From Candidatus Aminicenantes bacterium UBA876 (GTDB lineage Bacteria; Acidobacteriota; Aminicenantia; UBA2199): DNA of 6,228 nucleotides. The notes beneath the pieces are model-generated. The model searched no databases, was not told the origin of the DNA, and saw only the letters and a program-made list of their open reading frames with translations. The stretch lies in contig DBFQ01000114.1 in assembly GCA_002294665.1 (NCBI GenBank), positions 1 to 6,228 on the forward strand, given 5' to 3'. Positions 1-5,320 of this stretch are shown piece after piece; positions within the stretch are counted from its first letter, which is position 1, and each line of letters begins with the position of its first letter. Position numbers and translations under genes: made by a program.

Positions 1-414
1 CAGGATATCGCGCCGCAAGAATCCATCCAATCCCCTCAAGCCGGGCGTTCCGAGCTGCGTCACTGGCCGGTTCAGCTCCACCTGATCAATCCCGGCGACC
101 CGAGTTTCGATGATGCCGACCTCCTGATCTGCGCCGATTGCGTGCCGTTTGCCCATGCCGATTTTCATTCGCGCTTTGTCAAAAATAAACGCGTGGTCAT
201 GCTGTGCCCCAAGCTCGATTCCGGAATCGCTGCCTATGTCGAAAAACTGGCAACCATTTTCAGCAACCGGCGGATTCGTTCCATTACCATCGCACGCATG
301 GAAGTTCCCTGCTGCGGTGGAGTCGAGGTCATCGTCCGCAACGCGTTGCAACGCGCGGGTCAAAGCGCCATGGTCCGGGTCGAGGTCGTTTCAATACAAG
401 GCGATATGCGCTGA
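1..414 (+). CDS. 4Fe-4S binding protein, C-terminal part (5' end outside window)
   Basis: Frame 1 is open from the first base to the TGA at 412-414, giving 137 C-terminal residues. The piece carries conserved cysteines: CADC (C44, C47 of the fragment), CPKLD (C69) and EVPCCGG (C104, C105). From memory this pattern, with the surrounding HLINP and ADCVPFA segments, matches the C-terminal region of small iron-sulfur proteins of anaerobes whose missing N-terminus carries a ferredoxin-like two-cluster domain; the full protein would be roughly 230-250 residues. Members are often seen near hcp genes, so an electron-transfer role is plausible but inferred. The cupin gene follows after 33 bp on the same strand, probably in one operon. 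A GTG at 142 could be taken as a start, but similarity clearly extends upstream of it, so the gene is truncated by the window, not short. Confidence 0.8.
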   Translation, partial: QDIAPQESIQSPQAGRSELRHWPVQLHLINPGDPSFDDADLLICADCVPFAHADFHSRFVKNKRVVMLCPKLDSGIAAYVEKLATIFSNRRIRSITIARMEVPCCGGVEVIVRNALQRAGQSAMVRVEVVSIQGDMR

Positions 415-438
415 TTCCACACCGGCGCATCATGGCAT

Positions 439-443
439 GGAGG
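439..443 (+). promoter_or_regulatory. Ribosome binding site of the cupin gene
   Basis: A GGAGG stands four bases before the ATG at 448. It is the only clear signal in the 33-bp gap after the iron-sulfur gene, where I see no promoter or terminator, and it fixes the cupin start. Confidence 0.75.
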
Positions 444-447
444 CAGG

Positions 448-771
448 ATGAAAATCACCAGCGCCAACGATATTTCACCCCTTTACGACAAGGACGGAGT
501 GACGGGCCGACGCATGCGTACGCGGCCGAACGTGGAGATCATCCACATGAAGCTGGAGCCGGGAGCCGTGCTGGCGCCCCATACGACCCCTTTTGACGTC
601 GATTTTTTCACACACCAGGGCACCGCTGTCTATCTGGTGGAAGACCAGGAGATCGTCGCCGAAGCGGGGACGATCCTCGGCTGCCCGGGACAGACTCCAC
701 ACGGCATCCGCAACGACACCGACTCCGCCATCATTGTGCTGGTGATCAAGTATATGGCGGGAGAAAGTTGA
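448..771 (+). CDS. Small single-domain cupin protein
   Basis: This 107-residue protein is a single cupin barrel. Motif 1 lies around residues 38-58 (EPGAVLAPH at 37-45, then TTPFDVDFF and HQG), and motif 2 around residues 74-89 (GTILGCPGQTPHGIRN). Candidate metal ligands are H45, an acidic residue at D50 or D52, H56 and H85. The second histidine of the classic HxH pair is a threonine (HTTP). As I recall, a subgroup of small cupins with HxTPxDV shares this, so it may be normal for the family. The substrate is unknown; small stand-alone cupins include isomerases, dioxygenases and sugar- or metabolite-binding proteins. The protein has no signal peptide and should be cytoplasmic. The start is ATG with a good GGAGG. 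The gene is probably cotranscribed with the upstream 4Fe-4S gene and ends 9 bp before the stop of the convergent flavoprotein gene. Confidence 0.85.
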   Translation: MKITSANDISPLYDKDGVTGRRMRTRPNVEIIHMKLEPGAVLAPHTTPFDVDFFTHQGTAVYLVEDQEIVAEAGTILGCPGQTPHGIRNDTDSAIIVLVIKYMAGES

Positions 772-780
772 AGAGTTGGC

Positions 781-2193
781 CTACAACCTGCGGTAAAAAA
801 AACACATCATTTTCCGCAGAAAGGAACTCTGCATTTTCTGCATCATCCACATTTCGGCCACGCGTTTGCTTAAAAAGCCCATGGTCGGGAAGGAGTGGGC
901 CAGAAACAGGACGGAGTGCAACCTGATTTTCTTCTGCACGATCAACGCCCACTCGTTGATCATTTCCCCCGACCCTTCACCGACGATGCTGACGCCGTAA
1001 ACCCGGCCCAGGGGGCTGGCAAAAACCTTGACAAAGCCGACCCCGACGTGCTCGGCGATGGCGGCGCCGTAATCTTCATAGCGGGCCACGTGGGTGCGGT
1101 AGCGGACGCCTTTGCGTTCCAGCTCCTCTTGACGCATGCCCACGAATGACACCTGGGGCTCGGTAAACACCGTCCAGGGGATGACATGCCTTTTGTACGA
1201 AAACAAGCTCCAGGGACTGACCGCGTTCATGAGAGCGATCATCCCCTGGTGCATGGCCGCGTGGGAAAACATGACCCCGCCGTTGCAGTCGCCGACGGCA
1301 TAGATGTGTTTAGCGGAAGTCCGGTACTTGCCGTCCACCAAAATGGCCCGGCCGTTGGTTTTGACTCCGGCCTTGTCCAGGTTCAGCCCCTCAAGGACGA
1401 TTTTCCGCCCGGCGGCCAGCAGCAGTCTGTCCGCATGAATGGAATCGCCTGCGCCGGTCACCAGGGTGACACCGCCGTTTTCCGGCCTGGCGGAAGCCAC
1501 CTTGGTGGAAAGGTGCACAACGATGCCCTCTTTTGTCAGGGCCTGTTCCAGCAATTTGCCGGCCTCTGGATCACCGTTCGGCAGGAGGCGGTCCGCCATC
1601 TCGACAATGGTGCATTTCGTGCCCAGGCGGGCGAACGCCTGCGCCAGCTCACAGCCGATGGCGCCACCGCCGATAATGATCATGCCGGCGGGGATCTCTT
1701 TCAGGTCGAATACATTCAGGTTGGTCAGGAAATCGACGCCGTCAATCCCTTCAATCGGCGGCACCATGGGCTCCGTGCCGGTGGCGATAAAGATCCTGCG
1801 CGCGCTGATCGTTCTGCCGCCGACACGTACCGTGTGCGGATCGACAAATTCAGCCGCTCCCTCTTTCAACACCAGGTGGACCTGGTCAAACATCTTGATG
1901 GTCTTTTTGTTGGAGATGTAGTCCAGGTAGGCGGCAATCCGGGCAAAAGGCGGCTCCATCTCAATGGATCCGCTCTTCAGCAAACCGATTTCGCTCAGTC
2001 TGGCTGCGGCATGGTTCAGCTCCGCCAGCTTGAGCAGTGATTTGCTGGGAATGCAGCCGACATTCATGCATTCGCCGCCGATCTTGTTTTTTTCTATGCC
2101 GCAGACTTTCAGGCCCATGGCCGCGCCCATGGCCGAAACCGCCATGCCCGCCGGACCCAGACCGATACAAATCAGGTCATAATCGGTTTTCAC
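781..2193 (-). CDS. Dihydrolipoamide-dehydrogenase-like FAD/NAD(P) disulfide oxidoreductase
   Basis: At 470 residues this is the normal length for class I pyridine nucleotide-disulfide oxidoreductases. It has the FAD-binding GLGPAG (11-16), the redox pair in GGECMNVGCIPSK (C42, C47), ATGTEP (138-142) and a second dinucleotide fold at GGGAIG (175-180). That fold ends in E198, which favours NAD(H). The FAD motif IYAVGDC (297-303, D302) and a C-terminal dimerisation domain from about 330 follow. The fold and flavin chemistry are clear, but the substrate is not. In lipoamide dehydrogenase and glutathione reductase the C-terminus supplies a His-Glu pair (HPTxxE); here the segment is HSFPTMGF (433-440), with F435 and F440 at those positions. 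It is therefore probably not a standard lipoamide dehydrogenase. There is no HMA domain or C-terminal vicinal cysteine pair to make it a mercuric reductase. The start is GTG with a strong GGAGG. It lies downstream of hcp, perhaps with its own promoter. Confidence 0.9.
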   Translation of the reverse strand: MKTDYDLICIGLGPAGMAVSAMGAAMGLKVCGIEKNKIGGECMNVGCIPSKSLLKLAELNHAAARLSEIGLLKSGSIEMEPPFARIAAYLDYISNKKTIKMFDQVHLVLKEGAAEFVDPHTVRVGGRTISARRIFIATGTEPMVPPIEGIDGVDFLTNLNVFDLKEIPAGMIIIGGGAIGCELAQAFARLGTKCTIVEMADRLLPNGDPEAGKLLEQALTKEGIVVHLSTKVASARPENGGVTLVTGAGDSIHADRLLLAAGRKIVLEGLNLDKAGVKTNGRAILVDGKYRTSAKHIYAVGDCNGGVMFSHAAMHQGMIALMNAVSPWSLFSYKRHVIPWTVFTEPQVSFVGMRQEELERKGVRYRTHVARYEDYGAAIAEHVGVGFVKVFASPLGRVYGVSIVGEGSGEMINEWALIVQKKIRLHSVLFLAHSFPTMGFLSKRVAEMWMMQKMQSSFLRKMMCFFYRRL

Positions 2194-2195
2194 TT

Positions 2196-2246
2196 TTAAC
2201 CTCCGTCAGCCATCGGCTGCGCCCGCTGAACCGGCACACGGGCCAT
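2196..2246 (-). other. Possible 16-codon leader ORF ahead of the flavoprotein gene
   Basis: An ATG at 2246-2244 opens a 16-residue frame (MARVPVQRAQPMADGG) that ends in TAA at 2198-2196, directly over the ribosome binding site of the downstream gene. The frame stays open upstream to about 2318, so starts at TTG 2279 or TTG 2318 would give 27 or 40 residues. The ATG has only a weak GGCGGG before it. I recognise no homologue. It could be a translated leader that couples ribosomes to the flavoprotein gene, or simply chance openness in GC-rich DNA. Confidence 0.2.
2200..2204 (-). promoter_or_regulatory. Ribosome binding site deciding a GTG start
   Basis: On the minus strand a GGAGG is followed by six bases and then GTG AAA ACC. 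No ATG occurs at a suitable distance, and the FAD-binding motif starts ten residues later as usual, so GTG is the likely start of the flavoprotein gene. The same GGAGG lies inside the end of a short upstream reading frame whose TAA stop falls two bases before the GTG. Confidence 0.7.
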
Positions 2247-2288
2247 GCACCCGCCGGAAATCGCACCGGCCTTGATCAAAGCGGATAG

Positions 2289-2318
2289 GTTGTACCTTTC
2301 CCGGACCTGACTTGTCAA
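2289..2318 (-). promoter_or_regulatory. Candidate sigma-70-type promoter for the flavoprotein gene
   Basis: The minus strand has a perfect TTGACA -35 (complement of 2313-2318), an 18-base spacer and TACAAC as -10 (complement of 2289-2294, four of six consensus bases). Transcription would start near 2282, leaving a leader of about 90 bases. The -35 overlaps the small palindrome TGACTTGTCA at 2308-2317, which could be an operator. If real, the flavoprotein is expressed separately from the hcp operon. The weak -10 keeps this tentative. Confidence 0.4.
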
Positions 2319-2370
2319 TAGAAATCATCCATCAATCGATGGGTATAACGGGAAAAGCATCAAATGGGAC

Positions 2371-2398
2371 CCTGGGGGGCCCTGGGGCCCCCTCCAGG
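2371..2398 (-). terminator. GC-rich hairpin after hcp, possible terminator or attenuator
   Basis: Eight bases after the hcp TAA, the minus strand folds as CCTGG, a bulged A, GGGG, a nine-base loop, CCCC, CCAGG: nine mostly G-C pairs. The following bases (GTCCCATTTGATGCTTTTCCC region, read to about 2350) are only patchily T-rich, so this is not a textbook intrinsic terminator. It may stop part of the transcription, or protect the 3' end of the hcp message and lower expression of the flavoprotein gene downstream. Confidence 0.45.
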
Positions 2399-2406
2399 CC
2401 GCAGGT

Positions 2407-4062
2407 TTACTGGTTCATGAACATGCGGATATCGGCGTCGACTTCTCCGATACCGGCGATGCCGAATTTTTCCACCAGCACCTTGGCCACGTTGGGCGAC
2501 AGAAACGCCGGCAGGGTGGGTCCCAGATGGATGTTTTTCACGCCCAGGTACAACAGCGCCAGCAGCACGATCACCGCTTTCTGCTCGTACCAGGCGATGT
2601 TGTAGGCGATGGGCAACTCGTTGATATCGTTGAGCCCGAACACTTCCTTGAGCTTCATGGCGATCACGGCCAGTGAATAGCTGTCGTTGCACTGGCCGGC
2701 ATCGAGGACGCGGGGAATACCGCCGATATCGCCCAGGTTCAGCTTGTTGTAGCGATACTTGGCGCAACCGGCCGTCAGGATGACCGTGTCTTTGGGGAGT
2801 TTCTCGGCGAACTCGGTGTAGTATTCCCGGGAGGGGAAGCGCCCGTCACAACCCGCCATGACAAAGAACTTTCTGATGGCGCCGGATTTGACGGCATCCA
2901 CCACCTTGTCGGCCAGCTGAATCACCTGGTTGTGGGCGAATCCACCCACGATCTCACCTTTCTCGATCTCCACCGGCGGCGGGCAGGTCTTGGCCAGCGC
3001 GATGATCTCGGAAAAATCTTTTTTCCCGCCCGCTTTGCGTTCGGGGATGTGTTTCGAACCCGGGTAGCCCGCCGCGCCGGTGGTAAAGATTTTGTCCGCG
3101 TAACCGGCGTTCTTTTTGGGGGGCACGATGCAGTTGGTGGTAAAGAGGATGGGGCCGTTAAAGGTTTCGAACTCCTCTTTCTGCCGCCACCAGGAATTGC
3201 CGTAGTTGCCGATGAAGTGGCTGTAATTCTTGAACGCGGGGTAGTAGTTGGCCGGCAGCATTTCGCCGTGGGTGTAGACATCCACGCCGGTGCCTGCGGT
3301 CTGTTCCAGAAGCTCTTCCATGTCCTTGAGGTCATGACCACTGATCAGGATGCCGGGGTTGGCCCCGACGCCGATATTGACGCGGGAAATCTCCGGATTG
3401 CCGTAGGATTCAGTGTTGGCCTTGTCGAGGAGCGCCATGGCATCGACCCCGTATTTGCCCGTTTCCATGACCAGGGCGATCAATTCATCGATGCCCAGGT
3501 TGTCGTCTGTGGTGGCCGCCAGGGCGCGCTGCATGAAAGCGCAGAGCTCGTCCTGTTCAAAGCCCAGGTTGTAGGCATGCTCCGTGTAAGCGGCCAGGCC
3601 TTTCAAGCCGTAGATGGTCAGTTCACGCAGGCTGCGCACGTCCTCGTTTTCGGTGGCCAGCACTCCGATGGCGCTGTTCTTGGCTTCGAACGCCGCCACT
3701 GTATCGGCGTACCAGGTGACCGATTCATGGACGTCCGCGGGCAACCGGCCCCCGGCGCCGGCAACTGTTTTTTTCAGATCATCACGGATCTGCAAGCCTT
3801 CGCGCACGGCGGCGATGATGCGGTCATCATCGAAATTGGCGTTGGTAATGGTCATGAACAGGCCGTCGTAGACGAACTTGTCCGCCTTCGGGTCGTGAAT
3901 CCCCATTTCCCGTGCCCGGGTCGCCACGATGGAAATGCCCTTCAGCACGAAAATCAAGAGATCCATCATATTGGCGAGTTCCGCGGATTTGCCGCACACG
4001 CCCCGAACCGTACAGCCGGAGTTCTTGGCTGTTTCCTGACATTGAAAACAAAACATGCTCAT
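2407..4062 (-). CDS. hcp: Hydroxylamine reductase / hybrid cluster protein (class I)
   Basis: This 551-residue protein is full length (D. vulgaris Hcp is about 553). The N-terminal cysteines C5, C8, C17 and C23 have the CX2CX8CX5C spacing of class I Hcp and would hold a [4Fe-4S] cluster. All ligands of the hybrid Fe-S-O cluster are present: H243 (SGHDLKD), E267 (THGEM), C311 (TTNC), C405 (AGCDGRF, the persulfide cysteine), C433 (AGCAKYRY), C458 (AGQC), E493 and K495 (WYEQK). The known D. vulgaris positions are each one higher. Hcp is cytoplasmic; it reduces hydroxylamine in vitro and acts in vivo in NO detoxification and, in E. coli, S-nitrosylation. The ATG overlaps the stop of the DUF2249 gene (ATGA), with AGGAG six bases upstream, so translation is coupled. 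No hcr reductase gene is in the window. The annotation is secure; the physiological substrate here is inferred from family knowledge. Confidence 0.98.
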   Translation of the reverse strand: MSMFCFQCQETAKNSGCTVRGVCGKSAELANMMDLLIFVLKGISIVATRAREMGIHDPKADKFVYDGLFMTITNANFDDDRIIAAVREGLQIRDDLKKTVAGAGGRLPADVHESVTWYADTVAAFEAKNSAIGVLATENEDVRSLRELTIYGLKGLAAYTEHAYNLGFEQDELCAFMQRALAATTDDNLGIDELIALVMETGKYGVDAMALLDKANTESYGNPEISRVNIGVGANPGILISGHDLKDMEELLEQTAGTGVDVYTHGEMLPANYYPAFKNYSHFIGNYGNSWWRQKEEFETFNGPILFTTNCIVPPKKNAGYADKIFTTGAAGYPGSKHIPERKAGGKKDFSEIIALAKTCPPPVEIEKGEIVGGFAHNQVIQLADKVVDAVKSGAIRKFFVMAGCDGRFPSREYYTEFAEKLPKDTVILTAGCAKYRYNKLNLGDIGGIPRVLDAGQCNDSYSLAVIAMKLKEVFGLNDINELPIAYNIAWYEQKAVIVLLALLYLGVKNIHLGPTLPAFLSPNVAKVLVEKFGIAGIGEVDADIRMFMNQ

Positions 4063-4784
4063 GGTTCTCTCCTCATTTTATTGCATTTGCGCTTCACGCG
4101 CCCGAATCCGGATTCAGGATGCTGCTCACCGAATGATTCCGTGACTTCATCCATGATCGCCTTGCGATCCATTCCCTGTTTTTCCAGGCTCTTGATCAGC
4201 ATGTACGCCTTGAACAGGGGGGATTGCGCGATTTCCGAAGAAAAATGGCCCACGCCCTGGTTCCAGATAATCAACGCGAACAATTCCGCGAACTGCTCCA
4301 CCGTGACTCCCAGGGAATAGGCCTTGACCAACTCACGGGTGGCCTGGCGGACCCGGCCGGAACCCACGGCATTGGCCAGGGACAGGAGCAGCTTGGTTTT
4401 CAGATCGATCGCCGCATCCGCCCGGTTCCAGATCCGGTCCCAGAAATGGACCACGAGGTCGGCGAGCTCCTTGTCGATCTCAGCGTACCTCGGCATCACG
4501 ATGGGCTTCAGCGGTAATTCCCCTTCCTCCCGCTCAACCGCTTCGCGACGGAAGAAATAAACCTCGAACACGCCGTCGCCGCGCTTCTCGGTGTGATGCT
4601 CATACCCCAGGTTTTCCATGGTGGAATAGAGGGGGATGGGCTCGAAGTTCTGCACGATCCGCATACCCCCTCCCCGGGGGATGTCGCGGGCCTTCTTTTC
4701 GACGGCCGGCAGGAAATTCCCCTGCAGCGCCCGCACGTCAAACACGAAGAAATCCTCTTTTTGCTGCAACCAGTCTTTTTTCAT
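4059..4784 (-). CDS. DUF2249 domain fused to a cysteine-less CMD/AhpD-like domain
   Basis: The 241-residue protein has two parts. Residues 14-80 look like DUF2249: FDVRAL at 15-20, [19 protein letters not shown] at 42-53, LGYEHHTEK at 59-67 and a final VYFFRRE strand. DUF2249 is TusA/SirA-like in fold and common beside NO-, nitrite- and hcp-related genes. Residues 125-195 read like a carboxymuconolactone decarboxylase/AhpD helical domain ([44 protein letters not shown]). The catalytic CxxC of AhpD is absent: the place reads GSGRVRQAT, and the only cysteine is C234 near the end, so peroxidase-type thiol chemistry is unlikely. Both ends overlap the neighbouring genes by 4 bp, which ties it to Rrf2 and Hcp. 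The ribosome binding site is weak (AGG eight bases before ATG), consistent with coupled translation. Its function is unknown; a redox or nitrosative stress accessory role is inferred from context. Confidence 0.85.
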   Translation of the reverse strand: MKKDWLQQKEDFFVFDVRALQGNFLPAVEKKARDIPRGGGMRIVQNFEPIPLYSTMENLGYEHHTEKRGDGVFEVYFFRREAVEREEGELPLKPIVMPRYAEIDKELADLVVHFWDRIWNRADAAIDLKTKLLLSLANAVGSGRVRQATRELVKAYSLGVTVEQFAELFALIIWNQGVGHFSSEIAQSPLFKAYMLIKSLEKQGMDRKAIMDEVTESFGEQHPESGFGRVKRKCNKMRREP

Positions 4785-5200
4785 GATGATCGCCTGTCCT
4801 GCTTAAAAGACGCCATATTCAACCCCCGCATCGATTCGTACAGGTCGCGGGTGATGCGATTCAACTGCCCGCTGAACACACACTTCTGAAAATAGCACTT
4901 CTCTTTGCCCAGCGGGCACCCCGACAGCACCACCCGCCCCTCAACGGCTTCAAATACATCCAGGAAGCTGATCTTTTCGGCCGGCCGGTTCAAGCGATAC
5001 CCTCCGGCGGGGCCGCGCTCGGACCGCAACAGGCCTGCTTTGCCGAGGCTCTGAAAGACCTTCGCCAGGTGGTTGGCCGAGGCGTCCAGCTGATCCGCCA
5101 GTTCGCGGATGGTGGCACGGCCGTTTTTGCTTCCGACCAGCAGGGCCATGCTGTGGATGGCCAGCGACGCCCTTTCGGAAAGATGAATCAGGTTGGCCAA
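4781..5200 (-). CDS. Rrf2-family transcriptional regulator, likely Fe-S sensor
   Basis: The protein is 139 residues from a TTG at 5200-5198. That start is chosen because GGAGG lies seven bases before it, the usual Rrf2 N-terminus (LIHLSERASLAIHSMALL) begins there, and the in-frame TTG further up at 5257 is part of the promoter -35. Rrf2 marks are the winged helix with TIRELADQL and NHLAKVFQSLGKAGLL, then RGPAGGYRL and ISFLDVFEAVEG. Three cysteines follow, C95, C102 and C107 (CX6CX4C), with the same 12-residue span as the IscR cluster cysteines. E9 falls where NsrR has its Asp8 ligand, so an NO- or redox-sensitive cluster is plausible. The gene leads an operon with the DUF2249 gene and hcp (4-bp overlap) and probably represses its own promoter. 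NsrR-like, IscR-like or another subfamily cannot be settled by eye. Confidence 0.88.
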   Translation of the reverse strand: MANLIHLSERASLAIHSMALLVGSKNGRATIRELADQLDASANHLAKVFQSLGKAGLLRSERGPAGGYRLNRPAEKISFLDVFEAVEGRVVLSGCPLGKEKCYFQKCVFSGQLNRITRDLYESMRGLNMASFKQDRRSS

Positions 5201-5207
5201 GTGTCCG

Positions 5208-5212
5208 CCTCC
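5208..5212 (-). promoter_or_regulatory. Ribosome binding site deciding the TTG start of the Rrf2 gene
   Basis: The minus strand reads GGAGG, seven bases, then TTG GCC AAC CTG. This is the best Shine-Dalgarno near the gene and places the start 19 codons downstream of the longest possible frame. Confidence 0.7.
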
Positions 5213-5224
5213 ACGCTTTATATG

Positions 5225-5250
5225 TATTATGGTACTCTTATACCTAAATA
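5225..5250. promoter_or_regulatory. Imperfect palindrome in the promoter, probable Rrf2 operator
   Basis: The plus strand reads TATT-at-GGTA-ctctta-TACC-ta-AATA: 26 bp with eight of ten positions in each arm complementary across a six-base centre. It covers the -10 element and most of the spacer of the operon promoter, where a bound dimer would block RNA polymerase. The binding protein is not shown by the sequence; autoregulation by the adjacent Rrf2 protein is the simplest reading. Confidence 0.5.
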
Positions 5251-5257
5251 ATGTCAA
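5229..5257 (-). promoter_or_regulatory. Promoter of the rrf2-DUF2249-hcp operon
   Basis: On the minus strand a perfect TTGACA -35 (complement of 5252-5257) is followed by a 17-base spacer and TACCAT as -10 (complement of 5229-5234, four of six consensus bases). The region is AT-rich in an otherwise GC-rich window. Transcription would begin around 5222, giving a leader of about 20 bases that contains the GGAGG. It is the only good promoter upstream of the three overlapping genes. Confidence 0.6.
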
Positions 5258-5277
5258 CCGGCATTGCGCTTTTTTTG

Positions 5278-5320
5278 AAAAACCGGCCCCGTTGTGGGGT
5301 CAGGCGGCGGATGGCCGCCT
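5278..5320 (-). terminator. Intrinsic terminator region of the P5C dehydrogenase gene
   Basis: Reading the minus strand, AGGCGGC-catcc-GCCGCCT (5320-5302) forms a seven-pair hairpin starting at the stop codon. A second small hairpin CCCC-acaac-GGGG (5299-5287) and then CCGG and five Ts (5282-5278) follow. Together these look like the end of the upstream transcript and isolate the Rrf2 operon from it. The T-run is short, so efficiency is uncertain. Confidence 0.6.

Noticed and set aside
149..596. Overlapping plus-strand frames across the 4Fe-4S/cupin junction
   Set aside because: They overlap frames that have conserved cysteine and cupin motifs, and cross the real gene boundary without any motif of their own.
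1186..2040. Plus-strand open frame of 284 codons opposite the flavoprotein gene
   Set aside because: It is antisense to a gene with all family motifs, and its translation shows no motif; it is a shadow frame.
781..2193. Mercuric reductase (merA) reading of the flavoprotein
   Set aside because: There is no N-terminal HMA domain and no vicinal cysteine pair at the C-terminus, and no mer genes are nearby.
2326..2344. Small inverted repeat CCATC-aatc-GATGG in the hcp-flavoprotein gap
   Set aside because: The stem is only five or six weak pairs with no following T-run, so it is likely to be chance.
4054..4056. Second ATG of hcp as the start
   Set aside because: The first ATG has AGGAG six bases upstream and forms the ATGA overlap; the second would be too far from the ribosome binding site.
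2407..4062. Carbon monoxide dehydrogenase or class II Hcp
   Set aside because: The N-terminal CX2CX8CX5C spacing and the full set of hybrid-cluster ligands identify class I Hcp.
2932..4320. Long plus-strand open frame of 462 codons opposite hcp and the DUF2249 gene
   Set aside because: It lies antisense to two certain genes, runs across their junction and has no recognisable domain. GC-rich coding DNA often leaves a complementary frame open.
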